A DNA stretch of 64,000 bases from assembly GCF_003086295.3 (NCBI RefSeq), contig NC_092047.1:117220449-117284448 (forward strand), read 5' to 3'. The DNA comes from Arachis hypogaea (Eukaryota; Streptophyta; Magnoliopsida; Fabales; Fabaceae). Positions 11,758 through 23,953 of this stretch are shown one piece after another. The notes beneath the pieces were generated by a model that was not told where the DNA came from, did no database searches, and worked only from the letters and a program-made list of their open reading frames with translations. Each line of letters starts with the position of its first letter. The first letter of the stretch is position 1. Both the position numbers and the translations under genes were made by a program.

Positions 11758-13731
11758 ATGGCTCCCCCTTCAGTTTTGGAGAACTGCTTAGAGGATTCAA
11801 ACAGGTATAACCCCAAGTATAAGGCAAATTAGTTAATGCATTTTTCATTAGTTAATGCAGTTTTGTGATGAAACCACAGTGAAACTTACCCTGACATCAA
11901 TTGGGAGGACATTGGATTCAGTCTAGTTCCCACAGATTACATGTATGTAATGAAATGTGCAAAGGGTGAAAAGTTTTCACATGGAAACCTCATTCGTTAT
12001 GGAACCTTTGAGGTCAGCCCTGCTGCTGGCATCTTAAATTATGGACAGGTAAAATTTCAGTTTTTATTTAATTAGCTAACTTCACTCTACATATATACAT
12101 GAAAAATTGTGGTTGTGTCAGGGGATCTTTGAGGGGCTAAAGGCATATAGAACCGAAGAAGGGTCTATACTTCTGTTTAGGCCAGAGGAGAATGCCCTGC
12201 GCATGAAGGCTGGTGCTGACAGATTGTGTATGACTTCCCCATCCGTTGAGCAGTTTATTAATGCTGTCAAGGACACAGTCCTTGCCAACAAACGCTGGGT
12301 ATGTATGTATTTTCAACTAATCAGATTCGGTTCGAGATACTTGTGATTTTGATTTTAAAACTTAGGATATAAGAATGAAAACTAAATTGAGGTTGGAACT
12401 TGAAACAGGTGCCTCCAGCAGGGAGAGGAACACTGTACCTTAGGCCATTGCTGATGGGAACAGGTGCTGCCTTAGGCGTGGGACCTTCAACTGAGTACAC
12501 TTTCCTTATTTACTGTTCTCCTGTTAGCAACTATCACAAGGTAACTAAAAAGAAGGAACAAACATCACAACCTTTTTCTTATGAAGACTAATATCACTTT
12601 GTTGATTATGTATATATAGGGTCCTCTAAACTTCAAAGTGGAGGAGAAACTCTATCGAGCAATATCTGGCCTCTCTGGAACTGGAGGGATTAAGAGTGTC
12701 ACAAACTATGCCCCGGTAACCACCATATTATTAGCAACTACCTATTAATCACCATTTTCTCCAACTTAGATATATGTCTATTTTCTTTGGTATAGTTTTG
12801 ACTTTTGAGATCACTCAAGTTTTAAGGAATCTAGTGAAGCCACAAATTCTGTGTTACATAACTGTGGTCCGGGATTTCATTATTCAATTTAAGTATTTAT
12901 ACTACAAAGGAGAATGACAACTAAATTAAATGACTTTATTGACTAAACCATACTACTAATTAAGCTAAACAGCCTACCCTGAAAGCTCCATGTTTCTGTT
13001 GGTATAGGTTTATCCAGCAACCACTGAAGCAAAGGCAGAAGGGTTCTCCGATGTCTTATTCTTGGATGCAGCAACTGGAAAACATATAGAGGAAGGTTCT
13101 GCGTGCAATATGTTTGTAGTTAAGGTACATATCATAAACATGTAGTTACTAATTTACATCCCAAACAAAAATTTGTGATTTAATTCGTTATTTTTTTTTT
13201 GTAATCTTGTGAAGGGAAATGCTATCTGCACTCCCACAACAGATGGAGCCATTCTGCCTGGGATTACTAGAAAATCTGTCATTGCCATTGCCATTGATTT
13301 GGGTTACCAGGTATTTTAATTTTCTCCATTATGTATAGAACTATGGAAATTTAATTATTTAATGATCTAACATTTTAAACTACGGAGTTGGTTATTGAAA
13401 TTATGGTTGAGCAGGTAATGGAACGCGGCGTAACAGTGGAGGAAATGCTGGTTGCTGATGAATTGTTCTGCACTGGAACTGCAGTGGTTGTGAACAATAT
13501 TGCATCTGTGACATATAAGAATACAAAGTAAAATGATCTTAATATCATAGTGAAAAAGACTTGTGCCTAATGAAAATTCATGATGCTAATTGCTAATTAA
13601 TAATTGTTGAATGCAGAATTGAATACAAGACAGGAGCAGAGACAGTGGCTCAGAAGCTGCGCAAAACTCTGCTTGGGATTCAAACTGGAACCATTGAGGA
13701 CAGAAAAGGCTGGACAGTCCGTGTACTTTAG
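11758..13731 (+). CDS. Branched-chain amino acid aminotransferase, tandem copy 3
   Basis: Nine coding exons: 11758-11804, 11880-12048, 12122-12298, 12409-12540, 12620-12715, 13008-13124, 13215-13310, 13415-13527, 13617-13731. All have GT-AG borders and consistent phase, giving about 353 residues. It has the complete intron set of the three copies. Motifs seen are [43 protein letters not shown] with the PLP lysine, [11 protein letters not shown] and [10 protein letters not shown]. The Ser in place of Gly before GTGG also occurs in known BCAT4-type enzymes. The N-terminus ([15 protein letters not shown]) is short with no strong transit peptide. It is preceded by a good TATA box, a G-box and a probable 5' UTR intron. 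Function: reversible transamination of branched-chain amino acids. Confidence 0.92.
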
Positions 13732-15393
13732 ATTTAGAATTATATTAACTAACAATAATCTTATTTATTATGCAGTTATGAAAATGAATCAATGATGAAT
13801 GGTGAATTGATTATTGAATTAGATGAGTCAATGGTGAATGGTGAATTGTGTGATATACAGTAATACAGATACAAAGTCTCAACTAACAAAACTAGTTGCC
13901 AATTTCTACGCTGTTTTCATTTCTTTTTTCGCCTTCCAATTAAAGGATCGGATGCATGGCCTATTAAAATATTATCTACAAATAATTTTGAGTAGTTTGG
14001 TTTTTGGTACATTTATTATAATATTTGTAACGCATCTTAGAGATCGATTAAAGTACATTTTAGAGTCTATCAAAGTAACATTAATGCATCTTAATATAAT
14101 CAGTTTTAGATCTGCACAACTTCACATGATAATAATTTATTTTTTTGGAAAGATTGTGTTATAGCAGATTAAGTGTAATTTTATTTATTTTTTCTGGTGC
14201 ACCATAAGTTTGTTGTTCTATGACATTGATAAATTATTGACACGTTATGTATCACGATATATATTTATTGAATGATTATAATAAATAAATAATAAGCAAA
14301 TACATGAGTAATATTATATTCTATAATTTACTAACCTAGTGAACAGCAGGCAAGATCACACGTAATTAATTAAGCAGAAAATGTCATCAACTATATTCAT
14401 TTTTATCTTTTTCTTGTGCGAGAGTATGAATACATTACTCACATGGTGGTTTAGTTGCAAATACTTTGGTATTTAAATTAAAAAGAAATGCTAAGTAACC
14501 AACATTTTTCCCTTGTTTTGATTTGTATATGAATTAACACTAACTAACTCTATGCTTTTTTATTACTAAAAGTATTGACCGTCTAATATTTTTGTAAATT
14601 AAATGTCTTGAACTCTAGTATTGAAAATTGCAAAACTTCTCAATAAAAGTCCTAAAGCCTCCTCCAAAAACGTCAAGATTGAGTCTGATTAGTCATATTC
14701 TGAGTAATAAGATTCAGTAAATTGGTTAGCTTCACCCAGAAAACAGGGTATGAGTTGCTGGTGTTTTTGTAATTCACTTTAGACATTATTATTTGTTTAT
14801 TTTACATCTATCTCTTTTCGGTGCATGTATATGAAATTTAGGCATTGGTATAGAACTTTCCCAAAATATTTAAATTGTTAGCCTCTATGAACAGGCAGAA
14901 TCTAAGTTCAGTGATTGGTTTAACATTTTTACCATGCCACTTCACGCATAGGCATCTTTCCTTTTACATTGGAAAATTTAATTTTGATGCATTCCCGTTA
15001 TAAAACAATTTTACACGAATGCTTAATTACGCAACTTCATGTTAACAAAAAAAATTACACTTTACATCGATCGCATAAAAATATATGTAATTGGACAACT
15101 GTGTAAAACATTTTATATAATCAATACATTGAAATTAAACTTACTTTGGATCATACTTTGAAATATAATAACATTAATTAGCAACAAAGAACCGTTGAAA
15201 TGAGACGAAAATATCCAAATACACGGATAATATGGAAGGATAGTAAAACGGAGCACAAGATTTTTACTTAGAACTATTTTATCTCATTAATTTTCAAATG
15301 AACAAATGGAAGAATATAGACTCATCTCAAACAGTTCAACCACCAAAATTCGTTCATCATAATTTTTCCTAATGAATATTACTATGGAGTTCA
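13732..15393. other. Intergenic region
   Basis: About 1.7 kb between the convergent aminotransferase copy 3 and the TBL gene. It is AT-rich, with a short direct repeat ATGGTGAATTG around 13,798-13,848. No coding, RNA or mobile-element signal was recognised. Confidence 0.5.
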
Positions 15394-18089
15394 TCAACTT
15401 CTACCCTTGACACTATTCAGATGTGTTACGAACAAGTCATTCCAAGTATCTGTGAGTCCTGGTAAGCACCAGTGCATGCAATCGTCGTGTTTTTTCCCTC
15501 CAGCCGCAGCTGGGTGGGCATCAGCCCTGAACTCACTCAAGTGAGTGATGTCTAAAACAATGAATGTAGATCCCTTGAGAGCCTTATAGAGGTGTCCATT
15601 GACCAATCTAACCTCCACGTTTGTCCCATTATTCTTCACAGAGAAGACTTCTTCTACCTGAAAGGGTGATGATAGAATGGGCCAGCTTATCAAATAAGTA
15701 AAAACTGATACTAACGCCGTAATGAGGAATCGCATGCCATTTCATTGGATGAAAGTTCTATTCAGAAAATACTAGATATATGGACCGACCTGCTCTGTTG
15801 ATAATGGTTTATCCCTTTGGCAGCTACCACCCTGATCCCAATCTCCCCCTTCAAAATGTCTCGGAGATTGAGTGCGGAAAAATTTGACCGCACCTGGTCG
15901 TGCCCTCTCCTCGACATATGCGATCTGTGAAGGAATCACTCCATATTAAAGTGCACAGAACAAGCACAGAACTGTTTGAACTAGTTGTAAGTTCACAATG
16001 CCATCATTGAATTTGCAATCATCAAAAGTTTTGAATTGAACTCACTATTTAGACCTACCGAAGACCTATTACTGAAAGAAGATTCGTTCTGTATGTTCAC
16101 AACATCCATGAATATGTAAAAAATGGAAAACTTCTCCATACAACAGAATAATATCCAAGTCTACTAGGTGAGGTTGCCTACATATTTCACAAGATTCCAC
16201 AGGGTCATATAGAAAACCATGTCTATGTTCCACCATGAAAACACATGCACAAAAATTTCCTCTTTTAGTTTGTAATTGTTTTTAAACTCTACCATGAAAG
16301 CAGAACAGGGGGCAAAGACATTACCATGTGCTCCAAAGCCATATCCAGGCCTTGATCAGGAGGTAAAGGAGGGAGTACTGGCTGACCCTTCTTGAAAAAT
16401 AGCATAGGTGATTTCACCGGATCAAATTTTGAAGGGGCCCACCACCTGTTTATATGAACCAAAAACCAGATTAACAAATCAAATTTTCTCATAACTTCAA
16501 AAGATATTTCCAAAGAACAGCTACAACAATATTAACTTAAAACAAAAAATGAGGTGCAAGCAGTAAAAGGCAGCTCTTCGTGGTTAAAATAAATAAATCA
16601 TTTAAAAAAAAAATCCCATACTATCAATCATCAAAGAAACTCTAGCATCAGCTAAACTATAAAAAGAAAATTAGAAGCAGATCATGAAACTCAAGGACAC
16701 CGATGAAATCAAGATCGTAAAAATGATCACAAATACAACTTCTGCCTGGTAACCTGCTGAGGTCTTGAGGAAATCCAACACTCGAGTAAATTCACAATCA
16801 CAGGAAGTTATGATCAAAGCAATCTTAGGATGCAAAGATTGGTACCTTTTCTCCCTAGAATCCTAGTCATTTCTAACATCAACGCACAGAAAGGAAAACA
16901 ACTAGAATATATCATCAATCAAAGGAATATGGAAGCTTACCAGTGACCAGTGTTGAAAATTAGAATATCATGGAAACTTGGAGCTTGTGCCCACGTGCTT
17001 TCTGGAACATCAACATCAACTCTATATCCCTCTTTGAAGCCAAGAGATTCCAAGGCACCGCCATTTTGATTTGCTGACCATCTGAATCAAAACAGAGAAA
17101 GAAGATCACAGGTTAACAATGAACAACAAACGATTCCACATAGTCCAGTAGACAGTAGTGGCACATGAGATAACCTTAACCATGAAATCTCAACCAATAA
17201 GAGAACATATGACATGAATCCTATATTAGTTCTTATCAAGAGTATACTTACCGGAGAAAATCACAAACAGTTTTGATGGGGGCAAACAAAATGTTTTTCA
17301 AATTTGGACTCAATGCAACATCAGCATAGAACATAACAGAAGTGCCATTTCAATTTTCAAAGAAATCCGCAGAATGAAAAAACCACAAAGCTTACCTACC
17401 ATAACGTGCGAGGAGATTGGTCCGGTGATAGGCAATGGTGAGATTGTGGCTGAGAAAGGTGAATCCGCGGTCAGCGCCAACGGGACGCCACTTCTTCACT
17501 TGCCCACTGGAGAAGCTCTTGAGAGTGCAGAAGAGCGACACAAACATGTTCCTATTCAACGAGTCCCCAACAAACCCTGCACTGCACAACTCCCATCATT
17601 CACAATGCCATAAAGCATACAACTTCATTCTCAAAACTTTGTTCCGATAATCAAAATCGAAAAGCAGGAAGAAACTAAGCGAGTACCAATGCTGACGTGT
17701 CTGTGGTTTTGGAGGAACGCAAGTGGGTCGAACTGGGGGAGATCGCAGCGGTGAGGCTTCCAGCGCCACGTGGCGAGTTGTTGAGCGTTGGATTTGTTGG
17801 CAGAGATGCAATTCCAACCCTTAAAGATCTCCTTGCAGGTGTTGTCATACCTCGGTTTCCCGGGCGCATCGTGGATCCAGGTGCCGTCGGTGTAGTCGCA
17901 TGAAGAAGAATCGATTGGGAAGGTGCGGAGAGAAGAGGAGCGGGAGGTGGAAGGGGTGGAGGAAGTGTTCCTGAACTGGGAGAGGATGAGAAAGATGGAG
18001 GTGAAGCAGAGAAGGGAGAGAAGAGGGAAGAGAGGGATTTTCTTAGCGTTGGGTGGTTCCCTTGTAGTTGTGGCCATGGCATATTTCAT
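15394..18089 (-). CDS. Trichome birefringence-like (TBL/PMR5 family) protein
   Basis: Probable Golgi type-II membrane O-acetyltransferase of cell-wall polysaccharides. Exons on the minus strand: 18089-17687, 17576-17396, 17081-16941, 16445-16325, 15924-15790, 15657-15394, all GT-AG with consistent phase, predicting about 414 residues. The N-terminus has basic residues and then a hydrophobic anchor (FPLLSLLCFTSIFLIL). The PMR5N domain follows (SCDYTDGTWIHD to TWRWKPHRCDLPQFDP). The catalytic GDS of FVGDSLNRNM is in exon 2, and the family's C-terminal DxxH is seen as DCMHWCLPG in exon 6. An alternative start is the Met four codons further in. It most resembles the TBL12/13 branch as I recall it, but the substrate polysaccharide cannot be assigned. 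The pararetrovirus ends only about 270 bases upstream of its start. Confidence 0.9.
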
Positions 18090-18365
18090 GGACAGGTGCA
18101 GTCGCCGCTAACAATAGCACGTTTTTAACTCTCTACATTCTTCTAACTTCTAACACATTTCTTTCTACATTGTCAGGCTCTGAGCTTGTTTGGTTTCAGT
18201 GAGTGTGAGTTGCTAAAAAAGTTTTATTTTTTATTTTTTAGTTAAGGTGGCTACTCTGATCAAGTTGTCAGTTTCAACTTTTTGTAAAGACGTTTTTTAT
18301 TTTGTGGTTGTTATTGATTTAAAAGCGTATCACTAAAAGTGTTGTTTAAAGAGAAAGTGTTACCC

Positions 18366-18560
18366 TTAATTGTTAACTTGGCTCTGATACCAATTTTTCA
18401 ATTTCGATTTTTCCATTAATTTCCTTTTCGAAATTTCTATTAACTCTTCATATTTTGCTTCGAATAAGTTTATAATTTGTATAGATTCAATTGGTGGTGC
18501 TTTATTTAAAAGATTTTGATAAAAATAATTTGCAACTTCATAATCTAAAGTATTGACCAT
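18366..18560 (-). CDS. Small viral ORF containing the primer-binding site (ORF Ib-like)
   Basis: An open frame of 64 residues (MVNTLDYEV..., ending WYQSQVNN). The last codons are the tRNA-Met primer site itself, which is translated in frame, as in the soymovirus ORF Ib. The first part has no recognised domain. A degraded stretch separates it from the coiled-coil ORF upstream. Confidence 0.5.
   Translation of the reverse strand: MVNTLDYEVANYFYQNLLNKAPPIESIQIINLFEAKYEELIEISKRKLMEKSKLKNWYQSQVNN
18375..18392 (-). promoter_or_regulatory. tRNA-Met primer-binding site of the pararetrovirus
   Basis: The minus strand reads TGGTATCAGAGCCAAGTT; its first 14 bases are the classic complement of the plant initiator tRNA-Met 3' end. 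It lies in frame at the end of the small ORF 18,560-18,366, just inside the left border of the element. Confidence 0.85.
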
Positions 18561-18717
18561 TTCTACTATTTCTCTTGTATTTGTTATATGATCATTTATT
18601 ACTAGTCCTTTATGTATATTTATAATTCTGATTTTATATTTATAGTTTTTTTAATTCTGTTTTAATTTCTATCATAATTATGATATTCTTTTTTGCATGG
18701 ATTATAAAATCTTTTAT

Positions 18718-19239
18718 CTATTTGTCTTTTTCTTTAATATAATTTCTCAAATCCTCAAAAACTTCTTTTATTTCTACACTTTCTCTTGTTTCTAAATATC
18801 TTTCTAATTTTTCAACTTCATTCTCATTTTTTCTTTCAACAGCTTTAATTCTTTTAAGTCTTAATATGATTTTCCAGGCATTTATAAATTTTTTAAGTTT
18901 AATTCCAACTTGTTTATATTTATTCTTATTTCTATCTTTTTTTATTATAAGATCATCAATTTCGATTTGAAAATTATTTAATTCCCTTTTATACTCCTCT
19001 ATTTTACTTTTTAATTTTTTCGCCCTTTTTCTTTTTATTTTATTTTCTAATTTTTCAATCTTTTTATGCTTCATTATATATTTTAAAATTTCTGCAAACT
19101 CTATCATCGATTCATCACTATTTTCTAGAGACTCTATTAATTTTTTTAGCTCTTCAACTTCTATTTTTAACTTGTCATAGATTATTTTTAGAGCTTCAAA
19201 TGCTCTTTGATTTATTTGAGAAAACTGTAAATAATTCAA
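18718..19239 (-). CDS. Viral coiled-coil ORF, 173 residues, function unknown
   Basis: An open Lys/Glu-rich frame with long helical heptad-like segments (for example around residues 20-110), lying between the movement-like gene and the primer-site ORF. No domain is recognised. By position it could correspond to an extra small ORF found after the movement gene in some soymoviruses. The 5' end is uncertain, because coding-like sequence continues upstream of the Met with a stop near 19,262. Confidence 0.45.
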   Translation of the reverse strand: MNYLQFSQINQRAFEALKIIYDKLKIEVEELKKLIESLENSDESMIEFAEILKYIMKHKKIEKLENKIKRKRAKKLKSKIEEYKRELNNFQIEIDDLIIKKDRNKNKYKQVGIKLKKFINAWKIILRLKRIKAVERKNENEVEKLERYLETRESVEIKEVFEDLRNYIKEKDK

Positions 19240-19361
19240 ACGATTTTCTCTTTCAAAAAGCTATTGTTTCTTGTCTTGAGATGTTATATATATTTCTTCT
19301 TTATTTATTGTCATAATTTAGTATTTAGGGTTTCATTTAAATTTTCGACCTTTTTTGTTAA

Positions 19362-20227
19362 TTATTTTATTTCAGAATTTTCTTCTTTAATTTTTAACTT
19401 AGATAAACTTAAAGGGCTATTAATTTTAGATTCTCTTATTTGAAAATTCGATGAAACCAATTTCCCTGATGGTTCTTTTAGTAATAAAACTGGGTTTTCA
19501 ATAGCTTTATATTTTGGTATTTCTGTTTTTACAATTTTCTGAAATAATTCATCGACATAAATTCTTTCTCTGTTTTTAAATATTATACTATGATGGCTAT
19601 TTGTTAAAGCATAATTTATTGCATATGTAATTAAAAACGGTTCATCATTTTGTTCTATTAAATTCTTTCTGTGAAATTTATAAGCCAAACTTATAGATCT
19701 TCCAAGATTTTCAGTTGATAAAGGTATAGCATATCCAAGATGGGCATTAAATTTTACATTTACGTTTGCCAAATTTCCATGAACAATTCTAATTATTTGA
19801 TCTATTGGGTCATCAGTAATTCTTTTGTCACATATTGCTAAACTTATTGGTGAATTAATTCCTTTCATATATGTAGATTTGATTAAGACTTGTATGGTAC
19901 TAATATGAATCCATCCAATTTTAGATTTTTTTGTTGATCCTTAATTTTCTCAATCTGTTTACTCAATTCTTCATCACTTATCAAAGCTATTTCAAGTTCT
20001 TCATTGGCAGATTTTATCTTTATAGGGGCTTCAAGTTGAATTTTTCCATAGTATATTATATTTTTTCTATTAAAAACTTCTTTTAAAAGACTTTGTTTAT
20101 TAAAATTTTCATTTGATTTGAGATTTAATTCTGTTTTTAGAACAGCATGTTTTTCATTATCTAATAAAGCAGTTAATCTATAATAATCAGATTCTTCTGT
20201 TAATTCTAAACTTTCTAAATAATTCAT
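19362..20227 (-). pseudogene. Caulimovirid movement-protein-like gene, frameshifted
   Basis: Two adjacent open segments, 20,227-19,883 (114 codons) and 19,868-19,362 (168 codons), lie in different frames. The second contains the KGINSPISLAI and ICDKRI region typical of caulimovirid 30K-superfamily movement proteins, which dilate plasmodesmata for cell-to-cell spread. A single-base frameshift lies near 19,890-19,905, where the coding similarity passes from one frame to the other before the first segment's stop. The gene follows the promoter and leader region, as ORF I does in this family. It is not expected to make a full protein. Confidence 0.75.
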
Positions 20228-20274
20228 AACTAAAAGACTAGGATGAAGATGTACATTTCTGGAGAAAAACTTCC

Positions 20275-20280
20275 TTTATT
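20275..20280 (-). promoter_or_regulatory. Viral poly(A) signal AATAAA
   Basis: AATAAA on the minus strand lies about 190-210 bases downstream of the presumed transcription start. This fits the terminally redundant pregenomic RNA of caulimovirids, in which the signal sits just inside the leader. Confidence 0.5.
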
Positions 20281-20490
20281 TAGTATATTTTACAATAGAT
20301 GTTTTTATCTCCAGATGGGAGATTGTAGATACTAACTCCAGAGGGGAGTTTAGAACTATTTTTCCCTAAGGGAATTCTTTGTCAGACTACAGAATCGCCT
20401 CGGCAGCTTCCTCCTTGCTCTCCTAGCATATGAGTACTCTTAGCCTTCTGCTTTCTGTTTTCTGATACTTCTTCAATTGCCTAAGCAACC

Positions 20491-20620
20491 TATTTATAAT
20501 AGTTGGGTCTGATGGACAATTCCCATCCTTACCCTTCTTATGACGTCATTGCTTACGTCATTGTTTGTTATCTTGCACTAGCTACATTATTGGTGCTTTA
20601 TGACCTAAGCGCTTACGTCA
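20491..20620 (-). promoter_or_regulatory. Pararetroviral pregenomic promoter with as-1-like motifs
   Basis: On the minus strand, a TATA box (TATAAATA, about 20,498-20,491) is preceded by two TGACG-pair elements. One is TGACGTAAGCAATGACGTCA at 20,560-20,541. The other is a weaker TGACGTAAGCGCTTAGGTCA at 20,620-20,601. Paired TGACG motifs are the as-1 element bound by TGA-class bZIP factors in the CaMV 35S promoter. The promoter would transcribe leftward across the movement gene toward the primer site. Confidence 0.65.
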
Positions 20621-21973
20621 TTATGCAATAATGTTGAAGGATGCTTCAGATGCACTGTCCTCTTCTTTTATCATGTGGGTTTCAGATGTATTGTCCTCTT
20701 CTTTTACCATGTGGGTTGATTCCGTTTCATTATTGCTTTCTTCAGATATTTCTGAGGCACATAGCTGGCACTTGTGGTCTTCTCTATCTTTTATCAAATA
20801 GCAGAGATTCATCTTTATCCCTTCAGGGAGTTTTTCTAAAAGTCCAGATAAGTTGTAGAATGCTGATTCAAATTCCACCAAGAGTCTCATCTCTCTTTCT
20901 TCAATTTCATTTATTTTGCTGGACACGAGCAGAGTATTTATACTTTTATAATTAATCCTTGTGTGAGATTTCTTTGTTATTTTTTGAGTTCTTTCAAAGA
21001 CCCTTGCTAATGTGCTGGCTAGTCTTCCTTCATGACTGTAAGTTGTTAAATCTTGAATTTGATCAATTGGTTGAAAATTTCCTGGGAAGACGGACATGAA
21101 TATTACTTGGTGTGCTGGAACCAAACATTCTTCTTCTTCATTAAAAATAGGTTGACTGTTTGTAAATTTTAGGGATACATCCCTTAGATTTACATTGTCA
21201 ATCATATTTTTAAATCTCTTTACTGCATCAACAAATCCTGTAGGAAACTCACTAATAATTTTTAGATCATTAAAAATTAAAATTGTATCAATTAATCCAT
21301 ACTGGAAGAACTGATAAGTGTCAGATGGAAAAGCATCTGGAAAGATAACCAGCTTTGTTAGCTGTTCTTTGGCAATAGGATAATATCCCAAAATTGCTCT
21401 TTTTTCTTCAGTCCAATTCAGGACTATATTAAGGGTTTCTCTGAGATTTGATCTACAGACCCTTTTCTTTTCCTTGATTTCAGCCCTTGTAGGAATGTTT
21501 CTTATTATTCATGTTCTCTGGGTTTGAATTGGAGCTTTATCTGCTCTTTTTAGGGTTTGCTCTGGATGAAGAGCTTCATATTCCCTGAAGGATTCTTTTG
21601 CCTCTTCCAGTGTTAAAAATCCTCCTTTATGAATTATCCTTGATTGATGTGTGAATGGTGTTGCTTTTTCCCATGCATCATATACTCCTTTCATGGGGCC
21701 ATTATAAATTACATAATATTTTTTATCCTGGGTGAATTTTTTAATAATTTCAGCAATTGTTATATTTTCTGAAATTTTTTCTTCACCTGATTTGTCCACC
21801 ATGTTTAGCTGGCTGAACTCTGGTGGTTTTGGTTGTTGTGTTGATTTCATTGCTTGAATGGCCTTCTTGAGAGATTGGATCTCTGTTCTTATTTGCTGAC
21901 AATGCTTGCATTTTTCGAGCTCTTGCTCATATTTTTGAATTTCTTGATCTAATGCGTTGTAGACGAACTCCAT
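20621..21973 (-). pseudogene. Viroplasmin/transactivator-like gene (caulimovirid ORF VI), interrupted
   Basis: The first open segment 21,973-21,509 (154 codons) has a coiled coil. It then has a YYVIYNGPMKGVYDAWE core continuing to GGFLTLEEAKESF, the viroplasmin/RNase H1 N-terminal-like fold of caulimovirus inclusion-body proteins. The second segment, 21,391-20,621 (256 codons), continues the C-terminal part. Frame-breaking changes lie between 21,392 and 21,508. In exogenous relatives this protein forms viroplasms and promotes reinitiation of translation on polycistronic RNA. The gene sits between RNase H and the promoter, as expected. It is a relic. Confidence 0.7.
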
Positions 21974-22029
21974 TCTCTTGTTAATGTATCTGAAATAACA
22001 TTTTTGTTACCCTTAATATATTCAATCTT

Positions 22030-23930
22030 TATTGGATATTGTAACAAAAATAATTGCCATCTTACCAATCGTCCATGATTATAATCAACTTTTAATTATA
22101 TTGTATGAAACCTATTAGGTAGCTTGAATCTGTCCTTAATGTAAATTCTCTGGGTAGTAAATCAATTTTCCATTTTTTAAGAGATTTAATTGCTGCTAGA
22201 GTTTCCTTTTCATGAGTAGTATATCTCTGTTCTGTTGGAGTGAAAGTCCCTGAAATATACCTGCAAAGTAATTCCTTTGGAAAATATTTAGAATCTAGTG
22301 ATTCTTTTTCTTGTTCCAAACTTCTTATAGCTTTCTTAGCTTTTAGACATCCTGACCAGGTTATGTCTGAAGCATCTGTTTATACTATTAAGTAGTCATT
22401 TTCTTCTGGAATATAAAGTTCTGGAAGTTTTTCACATAATTCTTTGACTCTTTGAATTTGCATACTATCTTTTTCTTTCTATTTTCATTCTTTTTTAGTA
22501 CTTATTTTTGGAAATAAGCTTTTAGTGTATTCTGTTATATTCTTTAAAAATTCTTGATCAGAAATATAATTTATACACCCTAAAAATCTTTGTAATTGTT
22601 TTCTATCTTCTATTTTATTAGGAAATAAATTTATCTTTTCTAAAACATTTGGTTGAAGTTTTAGCTTTCCTTGAGTGGATAGAATTAATCCAAGGAACTC
22701 TATTTCCTGTTTTGCTATTCTTGCTTTCTTTTTGCTAAGAACTAATCCTTTTTCTTTACATCTTTCTAAAACTATTAATAATTTTTGAAGATGATCTTCT
22801 CTATCCTGTTTTGTAAAAATTAATATATCATCAATGTAAACTAGAACAATTCATTTAACTCTTTTAGATTTTCTTCCATAAATCTTTGATAAATACCTGT
22901 GGCTTGTTTTAATCCGAATGGTAATACATTCCATTCATAGAGCAACACACTTGTTGATTCTTTTGTTGGGCAAGTAAAAGCAGTTAATTTCTTTGTTTCT
23001 TCGTCTAGACGAAGTTGCCAATATCCTGATTTTGTATCAAGAGATGAAAACCAAGTTGCTCCTTTGATTTTTTCTAAAATAGAATCTTTTCTTGGAAGTT
23101 TATGAGCATCACCAATAGTTGCTTCATTCATCTTCTTATAATTAATTACCATTCTTCATTTTCCCCTTTTAATTTCATTATTGTTTTCGACATAAAAGGC
23201 TGGAGCCGCATGAGGACTTTTACTTAATCTTATAATTCCTTTTTCCAAAAGATCTTTACATTCTAATGAGAACTCTTCTCTATCTCTTGCGGAATAAGGA
23301 ATTTTATTTAGAACATTTATCTCTTTTGTAGGATCTTTTAATTTAATGCTTACTAATTCTTTATTTGTATTTTTAATATCTAAAAGATTTTCAGCACAAA
23401 TTTCATCCAAAAGTTCTTCTATCTTTATTTCAAGATTATTTTTTGGAATATTTATCTGAAAGTATAAATTTAAATAACATATTTCTAATATAGAAAATAT
23501 TTTAAATTTTAAGATCTTATCTATAGTAGTAGTTGGTATTTTTATACGTTTTGATTTTTGATTTATTGAAGAATCGTGTGGAGCTTTTAAAACTATATAT
23601 GTTAATTCTTGAATGAATGGATGATATAGTTTTAAAAAGTTATTTCCTATGATAAAATCCATTCCAGAATCTAACATATATATAGATGGAACAATGAACC
23701 TATAATTTTGAATAAATATTTCAGCCATCTCTACTTTTTGGTCAATTTTATGTATTGATTTGTCAGCTATTCTAACTCTTAATGGTTTCTTTAATTTTTT
23801 TCAATCAAGTTTTATATTTGTACTAGCAAAGCATTGTGTTGCTCCAGTATCTATGAAAGCATTTATAAATTTTTCTGTTATTTTTATAGTAATAAATGTT
23901 GCATTATTACTCAGTCTCTGAGTCTGTTTC
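22030..23930 (-). pseudogene. Protease-reverse transcriptase-RNase H gene (caulimovirid ORF V), broken
   Basis: The aspartic protease motif DTGAT is at 23,852-23,838. The RT N-terminal region lies in the open segment 23,728-23,156 (ending RGK, then an in-frame TGA). RT core motifs continue in 23,152-22,841 (WFSSLDTKSGYWQ and LPFGLKQA). The catalytic YIDD is encoded at 22,838-22,827 but in a different frame, so a frameshift separates it. The RNase H part is in 22,319-22,092 (TDSSYLIGF). More stops lie near 22,380 and 22,490. The motif order is that of Caulimoviridae (no integrase). All catalytic motifs are still readable, but no full polyprotein can be made. Confidence 0.85.
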
Positions 23931-23953
23931 TGAGACATATTCAAAAATATAGT

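Noticed and set aside
17253..17300. Exon-like end TTTTCTCCG followed by GTAAGT inside TBL intron 2 (minus strand)
   Set aside because: The conserved TBL reading passes directly from 17,396 to 17,081 in phase; including this stretch would break the protein.
17374..17613. Plus-strand ORFs overlapping the TBL gene (17,374-18,111)
   Set aside because: They are antisense shadows of the TBL exons on the minus strand, which carry family motifs and splice sites.
20641..20955. Plus-strand ORF of 104 codons opposite the viroplasmin-like gene
   Set aside because: Low-complexity shadow of the minus-strand viral gene with its direct repeats; no domain.
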